From assembly GCA_947652115.1 (NCBI GenBank), contig OX393563.1, positions 11,444,305-11,508,304 of the forward strand: a stretch of DNA of 64,000 nucleotides, written 5' to 3'. Positions 13,760 through 25,700 of this stretch are shown here, in pieces. The DNA is from Blastomussa wellsi. Lineage: Eukaryota > Cnidaria > Anthozoa > Scleractinia > Plerogyridae. Position 1 is the stretch's first letter. Each line of letters begins with the position of its first letter. Below the pieces are notes generated by a model. It saw nothing but the letters and a program-made list of their open reading frames with translations. It had not been told where the DNA came from and ran no database searches. The position numbers and the translations under genes are program-made.

Positions 13760-16700
13760 GTATAACAATATCATTTGGTTTCGAATCTCTGCTCTTCTTT
13801 CACACAACTACTAACAATAAACAATAAGTAACATCATTTAAAGCAAGGAAGAGCTGTTAATCTGCACTTTGGTAAAAAATATTTCTCTTTACGGTGGCCA
13901 ATTCACATTATGAACCCAGTTGATAAAACCAAATATTACTTTGTCAAGGAGTTCTGTGATATGACGTCCAACATCATTGCTGTTTTGTCCAATCAAAATT
14001 TTGACTTATTCAGACACATGTCCTTTCACAGGAAAAAATATTTCTAGCTCTGGTACAGAAAAACGAGGAAATTCAGCCAGAGAAAACTCTGTATCTTCAG
14101 TAGCCTATGAGGAGTTACTATTTAACAATTAGACTCGTAGTCCACAAGGGCCTACGAGGCGAAGCCAAATGGGCTATTGACCTGTGGCCCATAAGGGCGA
14201 AGGGTATAATTGTTTTAATATCACACAACTAGTCGGACAGAAAAGGCAATAATTAAGTTAGCAAATGCAAGTTGAAGAATATTTGGGAATAAAACGAAAG
14301 AAAGAGTCATGCTCAATTGCAACTCAAAGACTATCACTAATAGTCCTCTAGTAGCGTAGCCAATTAAAATGAAGGATTTGCATTAGTCCACTAGTTGGGT
14401 TATACTAATCAAGACTGGCATTTACTTACTACATACCATTTGTTAATGTATCTATTTTTACTTGTTCTGTTACTCCACTAGCTGTGGTTGGCTAAAAGAT
14501 ACAAATAAATAAGTAGAGTCTTTTAGATTCAAATGGTGTTATTGACATCTTAGGATATACCCTCTTCCCCGAGGGTCTCAATAAGGACCTGTCACCTGTC
14601 AGAGCTCCAATGGGTATTTTGTTGTGAATTGCTGGCAAAAATTAATACAGTTCTCTAATTATTGAAGTGGAGATGTGTTCAGCTTCTTTCACACAACTAC
14701 TAACGATAAACAATAAGCAACATCATTTAAAGCAAGGAAGAGCTGTTAATCCGCACTTTGGTAAGGGCGAATGCAATTTGGTCATGGTATCAAAAGGCTA
14801 ATGTGGCAATGTACACGTAGAAATGCAAAACTTTGCTGCACTAACAGGGTGCAACAAAAAGGCTGTCCGATGGTCCAGGACTAGTGAAACAATTGGTTGG
14901 GCTAGCACCTTCTTATTGCAGGTTGCCCGACGGGCAAGCATGAATTGGACATGAATGAAGCAATGCTGTCATTTTTCTGACGGCAAACTTCAGATAATTG
15001 TGTTTAGCAGATACCGGTAGTTAATGAGAGAAATGGAAACAATACAAATTCTTTTAAGCGACCAAAATCAATGAAAATAACATTTTCTAAGGCAAACCCT
15101 TAGAGGTTTGGGCAAGTAAGACAAAAGTACAGTCTGCCCAAATGGTAAGCTGAATTCAGCAGAAATCAACAGAAAGGGGTTTTATAAACCACATGGTAGT
15201 AGCACACCATCCTAACTGGATGCTGTGTTACTGCTAAATTCTTAGACATTTGTTATTAATACAAACTATTAAAAGCATGCATACACGACTTGTGAATTAG
15301 TGTTAGTTTTCCGTGTTTTGCACAAAAGTAAGCTGCTGCTGTTGTTTTTGAGCTGGCGCACATTTAAGCGCTAGATGCCAACTGAATATATTGTTGTTCA
15401 ATTGTATCCTTGGTTCAAATTTTATTTTTATTCTTTGTTTTTGGATATGGTAATATATTATGATAATGAGTTTGAACAAAGGAAAATAAAATCTGAACCA
15501 AGGATAAAATTGAACCACAACAAATACACTGTCAAATTGTGTGAACTGAACAAATTACAGCAATAAGAAAAATATCCTTTTGCTGGTGAAATTTCCAACA
15601 GCTATTACTCTTATTTAATTTCAAACATGATAGCATGCAATAAAATGGTCTCCCGTACACTTACTGATTCCCCCATGTGCATGTTAACCTCCATGTTCAT
15701 GTTGACTTGATTAAGAGGGTTGGCTTGAGTAAGTTCTCTTTTGATTGTTACGTGGTGTGCAACTTTCCTGAAAATAAATGGAAGTCGTGTTTATATGAAT
15801 GTTAATAATTCTACTGTTAATGTTACTAATTCTTCCTACTACTTGAGCTGTTTAACCATATTATTTGCTAATGCTTGAATGCTAAGAACCAAAACAAAAC
15901 ATCTTTTTCTTTCTTGATAGTTGACCAGCTGCTTTTAGTAACAGTACATAATCCATTGTTATTATCAATGTGTCTATGGAAGAGGACTTGCTTGGTTTTT
16001 ATTCAAGTAAGAGATTGAGCATGTGAGCCCAAAGAAGGTTGTGCTCCAATTCATTATTTTGTCAAAGACTTAAATTTTATCCTCACCCCCCTTTTCCAAT
16101 AACTGGAATAATATGCACATGTTGTAAGAAGCTATCCCCATTTCTTCGTTTTCCAAGAACTTTGCCATCCCATGGCTGCAAACAAAAGAGACAGCAGATA
16201 CAATTGTTAGGAGAAAAGCAGTTGGTTGATATAGCCAAAATCATCGTCTATTCTTAATTATTGCCTTGTATTTCTGCTAGCTACTCTGCTAGTCCCAAAC
16301 ATCCCAACCATGGCTATCACCCAGAACCAATAAGTGTTGAAACCCGAAAAATACTGGGAAAACCAGTTATCTGTTTCATGCACCACAAGTTTCAAGCTGT
16401 AGTCTAAATCTGTGATACGGTATTTTATGCCCTTGATTTAATATTATTCTTTGCTTTGGACTGAAACTAACATTGGACAAATGATCATTATAGAAATTAT
16501 TGTTTTAAATTTAAAACAGATCTATTCATTGTGAGACCATTTCAATAATAGTCTGGTTTTAATGTGTTCATTATTAACAGATGGACAATCGAAGGTGGGC
16601 TCAAGTATCCAGTGGTCTTAAGGAAAATCACAACAGCTTACCTTCCCTTTCTTTAACAGTGCTTGTATTGATTCATAATCCTGAAATATTTTTAAAAAAT

Positions 16701-19700
16701 CATTGTGTAATCAAGATGTGTCTAGATCTGTGATCAACCCTTAGTACGAGCTCTGGACCCGGTTGTTTGAAGCAGATTAATGGTAACCCAAGATTAAAAG
16801 TTAATCAAAGTTTGATAGAAACAACTGATGAATGAATAAAGAAAACTTAAAAAAACATCTGGTTTAGCTAAGACGTGGCAAATTAGAAGACACAAGACAA
16901 AATGACACTACACAAAATGATCAGACAAGACAATGCTTTTCAAGACATACATTGTAAAATGTATAAGAGTTTGCAAAGTGGATAACAAGTCTTTAATTTT
17001 ACTACTTACAGGTTTTTCATGCTCACTATTCATCACTAAGGTTTGTGGATGACCAACAACTTCTGACCTCCAGTAACCAGTCATCCTCTCAAATGCAGGG
17101 TTAACATACTGAAATGCAATTCAAAAACCTTCAAACTGACTCACTGACCAACAGTAAATCAACAGTTCGAAAATGTCTGCAAAAACCAGCTTTTCAACAA
17201 AATGTGTACATCCCACTACAAGTTGAAGAATCCTGAACACTGTAATTTGAACCCAACTCCAATCCAGGTTTTGTTTTAATTGGAGCTTCTAAAAATTGGA
17301 ATTCTACTAAATTTATTTAAGGAGGCATGACAAGGGTGACACATTACTGAACACATTTAGCGTTTTTTTGTTCTGATCATGTGACTTTCCAAATATGGAC
17401 AAACTGTCAAAAGTGAAAGCAATAGAACAACCATGGCAAAGAAACTAATCCCAGGATTGAAAGGGATGGTTGGAAGTCATGCATAGCAACCATTTTGTAG
17501 TTAGGGTTCTCTCCCCTTAAGTTCATAAACAGGACAGCTTGTAAAAGGAATTTTAACCACTCTGAGGCTAGTTAGCCACTATTAGTCTCAAATTTGAATG
17601 AGTGATATGAAACTAAATAAATGTAATTTACATCTCAACACTTCTAATTCTTTTCTGAAGAATTGAATCAAGGTTGTTTGTTTGTACCTCTACCTGTAAC
17701 TCAGACTTTTCATGGTCCAGGCTTGTTATCTCCACAGCATCATGGCAGTTCTCAATTGCACTAAAGAGACAACTAGTTGCCCTGAGTTTGAACATCGACT
17801 GGACTTCTCCATGTTCCAACATAAGCAGCTCATTGTGGCAGGCCCCAACATTAGCATTTTCAACAAAACGCTGGGAAGGAAGATAGGATTTGTTAAAGCA
17901 GGACAGCAAATACCAGTCAGTCATCGGACAATATCAACCAAAATTTTATCCCTTTGGTTCCAGCAAATACCAAAAATGGTCAGACATTATGTCTGGCCAA
18001 CTTTTTAAGTGCTGTAAAGAATATAATTTTTATTTTTTTGTACAAAATGGACTGATAGGATGAAATGTCAAGTGAAAGTGAAGTGCAAAATATGCATGGT
18101 GTGTTATAATTGATCTGCACTGAAAATGCAGTGGTCCCATTAAAATAACGGCCAGGCCCTGGACAAATTGCCAGTTGTAAACATGACTGGACTTTCAATA
18201 CGACTTTATTTATAAATGACGTGTGCACCCACAAGGTCCAAAATGAATTTTTTTGACCTCGGTACCAGCTGGCAACATAAAAGGCTTTGGCCACCAGCTA
18301 GCAATTTGTGGTTGTTAAAATGTTTCCTTATACTGGCAGTGGAACTCACTATTCAGGATAATCCCTTTCAATTCTATTTCAGAATTAGCAGCAAGATAAA
18401 AAGTCAGTTGTTGGCAAGGGATTCTAAATTTATGCCAGTGTAATCACCATGGGCGAAAATCAAAATTAACGTCAATTTGACTATGAAATATTTGCGTATC
18501 ACCACGCATATCCTGCTGAAATATGTTAGTTGCCTACCGGCAAATTGCCAGTGCATTTTTTAATTGCATTGATGACCAGGCAGGGAGGCGTAATTTCAGA
18601 CCCTGGCCAATATGACTGAGGACCAAATCTTGATGCCCTCCTTACATGAAATCATATCTTGATTCAAACCATTTCCCTGCTCATGAAAAGGAAGGAGTGC
18701 AATCCTACCTTGTCAAATCCTGCCTTTAATAGTGGAAGCATCAATGGTTCATCACTACGAGGGCTAAAACAACAACCCCAAAAGTGGTTCAAATTTAAGT
18801 ATATATTATTCTACTTTACATAAGACATGAATGTCATGAGTAGACTGAGGGCAAAACATGTTCAGCTTGAGCAAGCAGTCACCTTTCTTTGCACTTATTA
18901 CAAGCACACGTCTATTTCCCAATTTGTGGGCAATCTCATATTTAATCATAGTTCAACAGATTAATGTGGTGTCTCTAAATGGGTTTATACACACCCAAAA
19001 GTTCACACACGAAATACACTAAATGAGCATCTGAAGATCTATGTCACCATCATGCAGGTTTTTGAGTTGCAATCTCACACATCCCAGAAACAGGGCAAGG
19101 ATCGAGGGTGCAATAGTGCAAAAAAAGAGATATATTAAAGTGAATGAAACGCTAACTAGAAGGGAAACAATAAACTGATCAAAGAAAGACATGCTTTCCT
19201 GCAAATATTAAGCTAAAAATCACTTTTATAGCAAGCCTTGAACTAGCAATCAGTGCAGTAGAGAAGTTAAATCCTGTTCTATAAACTGCACCTTTCATGT
19301 TCAACCAACAAATGTCAGTCAAAACTGCCACCAATTCTTCATTCATGCTTCAATATATTATCATACATAGAGCTCACAATGTTGTCATCAAGTTTAAATC
19401 GTGTTCAGACAGCCTTTTATAAGAGAAGGAAACCGATACTTAAATGGAATGCAGAATAAAAATAATTTGTTTCAAAATGCCTGATAACAAGAACTCTGAT
19501 TCTAACAGTGTGACTACTTGTTTGAAAGCTGCTTAACCCTAACATTTTGTAGTGTATATTATGTAATTTGACAAAACTACAGAATGTAACAAGAGAAACT
19601 AACTGCACTTAATTGCTACCTTCAGCAGTAAAACTTTCCTTCGCAATCAACAGAGCTGATCTGGACAAATTTGTGAGTTTAAAAGATACCTTAATTTCTG

Positions 19701-22700
19701 TCGAAGCTTTAACCTAAATAACACGATTATAGTTATTTTTTGTTAAAATATAAAAGAGCCTTGTTGGGCAAATAAAGAAAGATTTTAACCACATGTAGTT
19801 TGTTTGCAAAGGAGAGTCTAATTTGAAAGTTGCACATAAGTGAGGTCAACTATAGACCAGACCTGCGATCCTTCCAGAGGCCACATGTGCAAATTTTGCG
19901 AAGACAGTGGGATTTCGGTTTACTACAAGTGTAATAGAGCGTTGTTAGTGATTACTGTTTTATGCTTATTAGCAACGTTTTTATCAAGGCAGCAGCTTTG
20001 AAAGAACACTTAGCATAAATGTATTGTGCTTATGTAAAAAAGGAATAATGAAAATACCACATATATATGAATGGTGAAAAATTCAGAAACAAATATAATC
20101 CAATAAAAATCATGAATGGAAATAACAATAAAGTGAAGACAAAACACAAGGTCACAAGATCTTAAGAGGATTAAGCAGCTTTCTTTCAACCAGACACACT
20201 AATGATCAATATAAACTTGTCTTAACTTTATTACTAACACCCAAGGTATCTCACTCATTAAACAATCAATTTCACACACTTGACTTTATGGCCATGTATT
20301 GCTGTTTTGAAATGACAAGCTCATTTCAAAACAATAGCAATGCCAAGTGGGTGAAACTGGAGTAAGAAAATAAAAAATAGTGTATGTACACAACAACAAA
20401 AACTTCAAAACATGGCAAAATTTTGAAATAATATAATTTGTAATATTTAACAGTTGGTGAACATGTTCTGTTCATATTTATTTTAAATCAGGTTTAGCAA
20501 CAAATTGTTGATTGATACAATTTGTGTAAGAAAAATTTAATAAAAACGTCAGGTTTCAAACAGTTAGTTGATTTTCTCAGTGCTCATTCTAAGTTGTTCA
20601 AAGATTACTGAGAAGATAAAGATCAATAATAAATACAACAATACAACTGTGAAACTTGTATAGATACTCTACGATAATTTTAAGAACCCAAACAAGTGCA
20701 CTGTCCAATTATGATGGGTTGATATTGACAACTGTGATTCAATGTCTTCATCATGACCAGCTCTTAAGTATTCTTGACCATTCACATTCAAGAATTTTGA
20801 AATTAACAGGACCAAATAAACAACAGCCTCTATTTGGTGCGAAAATATGCTCAGATAATTGTCCGCAGACATTATTTTTTTCTGAGAAGCAAACAGTTTT
20901 CCGAGAGCAAAGCTCAAGCAAAACTTTGAACTTCAAGGAACAGATAATGCCCAAGGACAAATATCCAAACATATTTTTAAAATGTAGGCTATTATTGAGT
21001 TATCGTCCTTCAAATTATCGTTCGCAACAATCACTTGGGAACTGTCTCAGATTTAGTTGGGCATATTCAGTCACGTAACATATTTAGACCAATCACATTT
21101 GAGCGAAAATATTTGCGAAAATATTTGACGGATTAGAAGTAAAAATATCAGTTTGATAACTGTCAGCAAACTTCTGGTGCTTTTTTTAATTTTTCTTTAC
21201 AGTAGATTTACCATACAATTGAGTACACTAATTAATTAATACAAATACACTTAATTCCAAGCTCATCTAGTTTCTTACCTTCCTTTCACAACAGCAATTA
21301 TTATAGAATTCTCTCTTGGGCCCTTTGCTCTTATTATCCTAAAAACAAAGAGGCCAGTCTAACAGTCTGGTACAAAAATATCAACAATACGACCCTCGAG
21401 GAGGGGTAATTGAATTTCAACTTTTATCAATCTTTTTCACAGCTGGCAAACAAGGTTATATGAGCAGGTAGGTGTGATTCTCACACTGCAGGGCTTAAAA
21501 TTCAAGTCGATATTTTGCGACCAGCTGCGAAAATTTAGTCGCAAAATGAACATAAGCTATGATTTTGTTATTGCAACAATGCAAGCTTTATTTTTATTTC
21601 ATTTCTGTTAATTAAATGATGGAAAAAATGATGCATGATTGAATGAAACGATCGTGAATTGAATCACGTGCCGACATCTTCATTGATCACTGTATAGTAC
21701 GCTGTTCTCAAACTTTTAATTGCATTAAAACTAAATTACATTTGCAGCCAAGTTTGATGAGGACCGACTACAAGCAAGGACACAATCTTGGACATCTCTG
21801 ATCGAAACTCAACACGAGTAATAATCTTTACCTTTTCAACACATTTCACCTTTGCAAGCATTTCGTTAAGCTTTAACTGTAGCTTAAAATACGAGGTAGC
21901 ATAACTGAGCAAAAGTAGTCAGAGTATCATTATCAAATGTTAGAATCTTTGGCAAGGACAAGCGTGCGATGAATGAAACTCGTAAACCCCCACGTCCACC
22001 ATACTTGGATGCTTGTTGTCTTTGCGAGTTGTTTTGGCGAACGGGAGCGCCTATGTGCACCAGCGATACATATTTACAAAGAAACCGCTGCAATGGCGTC
22101 TGATCGAGCGATAATGTCCGTAATGTCAAGATAAATTGGACCGGATTTTGACCAAAAATTTTCACATTTTCTTTATAAGCAAGACACAAAAGAATTAAAA
22201 TTCTTATTTTATCCTTAATTTGGGCCAAAAATAGTCGCCAAATAGCGACTAAAGGAGTTTTTAGTCGCAAAAGGGAAAAATTTGGTCGCAAATGTGACCG
22301 TATCGGTCACAATTTCAAGCCCTGCACAGCTTTGGTCTATCCAAATTCTTTCTTGAAAGCATTTTATCAAAGACCTATAATTTCCTACGTCATTTCTAGA
22401 CACCATGTCCACCAAACATGATTATAATACACCAAAACTAACTGGAAAAAGGAATTAATGCCACTGACATTTAAAATTTATGAATTTGTTTAAAGTAATG
22501 GTACCTGCAAAGTGTTTCTCCATCAATGACAGAATTTCCCCTCATGTCGATAAAAATCACCTGCAGGTATTAGTAGTCGGTTAATAACAATCTATTAATG
22601 TGAATTGTTCCTTAAATCCCAAAGTGCCAACAAAAGAACTAGACCACAAACCATTTACCACATCAATTAGCCATGTTCTAGATCTACACGATCAGGGACT

Positions 22701-25700
22701 GGGAATGAATATTTAAAACCAAAAATAATTAAAAATTAATGACATTTGTTTTCAAGGTCAAGGTTTGTGTCTGCAAACAACAAGAGTACAGTACCAATTA
22801 GATATTTGAATGTCTACCTAACTGCTGTACCTAACATTGGCCACTATTCAAAACTTTAATTCTTTCGAAATACATAACATTTGGCTCATAGAGATTGACC
22901 TCTCCCAGAGGCCTGAGCTGATTGCAGATTCATCAAAACAATATCCCTTACAAGTTGATTTTTTTCGTTTATTCAAGTAGCCTTTCTTAAGATCTTGATT
23001 GTTGTTCAGTTCTCTCCTTCGCAGCCGGTTTTAGACTAAATATTCATTTCCATGCTTTCGAAAAAGAAAGTTAAGAACCAGCATGAAAATTCCTGGATAG
23101 ATTGGTGGTGGGTAATCTGAAATTTTTGTGGTGGGTTATGTTGCCACAACTCTGAAAAACCTCCCCAACAACAGACCAGGTTCAGCTGCATTTTGAAGCC
23201 CTATGCCAGACTAGATGCCAAACTCCCTATTCTATCCCAGATGTGCAAATTATCCAACTACATATGAAGCTTTTAAAGTAAATTGTAATAATCTGTACAA
23301 GTTTACTTTTGCGCAATGGTTCTATTGATTCTAACTGCTGATTCCTAGTAAAGTATACATAACCCTGGGCAGTTTTCCAGTAAATGCAACCCTACTGTAG
23401 ACCAGAACACTTTGACTTCTCTACCGTATCTCAGACTAAACTGCTTGAAATCCATACTCTTCACACTGGCACAGAACTTACATATAACTTATATGGCTCC
23501 TCTGATTTTGTAGACTGGGAGAGGCTACACCTTTCTTTACTTTTTATGAACTATGTTGTTACCTCTGGCTGCACATTGATGTATTGCTCCATGGCCTCTT
23601 CAGATGTTTTACATATTTGACAGACATAACCACCTCTTTCTGCTGCATGAAGAAAACTGTCCGTCTGAGCATCTTCTTTGGAAAACACCAGCATGATCTA
23701 CAGGATTGAAGAAAGCAAGAAACCAAATGTAATCCACCATATGATAAAAGATGGCGACCGGTAAATTTACCTATAATTCATTGAATGCTAAAACCACAAG
23801 AACAAACAGTTTCATTAGTAAAAAGTCTGATACAGTATGACCCATCAGACTGGAGCTTTATCCCAGTTTCTGTAACATGAAGCGACAAAGAGCACATGGG
23901 ATGCTAGTCCATCGCGGGTTACCCCCAGCAGTAAATTTGCCGGTACCCAATTATACACTTGGGTGAAGATAGGCACTGTGAGAGTAAAGTGTCTTGTTCA
24001 AGAACACAACCAGGGTCCGAAATTAACTTTTTTATGCAGACATTGAGTTCTAAAAAACGTTTCTTTAAGACTCACATGTACAAAGGCAATAAAATATCGT
24101 GTAGCTTAAATTTCAGTCAAAAAGGAGTTTTCATTGAATAGATAGCTCTCTTAGTTTGAAGACTGACCAGTAGTACGAAGCCTTCAAGAAGCCACACACG
24201 AACAAGAGGTCACATTGCTCGTTACAGGCCACTTCCAAACAAAATTGCGCCCACGGTATGGCTTTTAGATGAAACCGCTGAAAATATGACAGCCGCTAAA
24301 TGTCAATCGAAGTGCGTGGTTTACAACGGTTGTTGAACTAAGGTCATCTGAAGGGAATCTTACCTTTACTTTTAATCTTAATTATTTTCTGTGGAGATTA
24401 AAAACTTTGGCAACACGAGGGGCAAGTGTCTTGCTGAAATCAAACGCAAAATTTTTCAATTTAATTCCTTGGGCGCTCGTTCAAAACATTGACACAACAC
24501 TAAAAGTTAGTCGCCTGTTGGCGACTAGCTATGAAATTCTGGTCACCAACACTCAATTTTCAGTCGCATTGGCGACCAGTTGATCGCAATTTCGGACCCT
24601 GACAACGCAGTGTCCCTGCCAGGACCCGAACCTTGACAATCCTATCTGGACCTCTCTGGAATTTCCATTTCCATAAAGAAAATTAAACCCCCACACAGGG
24701 GTTTTAAAACAAGCCAGCGGCTGCCGGAGTTCCACTGGCTACTTCACTATTATCCTGCCGGCTACTCTGGTCATTTTGTAACCAAAAACCTCACTTAAAA
24801 CAGCCGCCTACTCTTCTAGTCGATGACACCTACTCCAAAGCATTTTGGAATCCCTGCCCACCCCTCTGGAATTTTCAAAAGTATTTTGCATACCCCCACA
24901 CCCTCTGGAAAATCCTTTTACACAAAAATTGTGCAAATATTCTAAATATTTGGCCGCTTTCTTTTGTAAACGTCATGACTATTGTAGATAAACAATCAAT
25001 AGAAACATTCTGAAAACGATATGAAGTTTTGAACGGCACAATACAGAGATTTCCTGAACCATAAACAGTCAAATATCTAATTGCCCCTTGTTAAATTACC
25101 TTGATGTATAACCATCCATCCCTCATCATTTCAATCGCAGTAGAAAACCACTAAATGTACGCTTATGTCCAAACACGATCAATAAGAAAGCCAAATTGAA
25201 GAGGAAAATTACAAACAAATAGCAAGAAATAACAAGAACAAGATATCCATAAAGATGAAACTTTTCGCTAAAAATAATGACTTTCTGTCGATCAAACATG
25301 AGAAACAAACAAGGCTAGTCACCAATGCATTTCAGTTAAAACATGTGACATTCAGTAGACAAGTAGTACGGCGGCTGTATTTACGGAACAAAACAGAGGT
25401 TCATGGAGCATTTCTGTGAACTTATTTTGCTTCCAATTCGCTTTCGAAGAAAGCAAACCTGTTTTAAACGTATTACGATTGTGTTTCAAAAACTTAGGTT
25501 GCTATTTTTACAATTTAAATTAACTGTAGAGTAAGTAAGGAGTGATTTTGAAATGAGGTTGCACTGAATCCCATCTTGGCCATCTCGAAATGTTATTTCA
25601 ACAGCAACCCTCCTCCTTGCAGGAATTTCCTGGGCCTTTGATCTCCACCCCAACCCCTCTGGGATTTCCAATTCTCTCTGTGGTGGGGTATGGATATTTT

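Noticed and set aside
20656..21078. 140-residue plus-strand open frame
   Set aside because: No recognisable domain, antisense within a PDE8 intron, AT-rich composition; likely chance.
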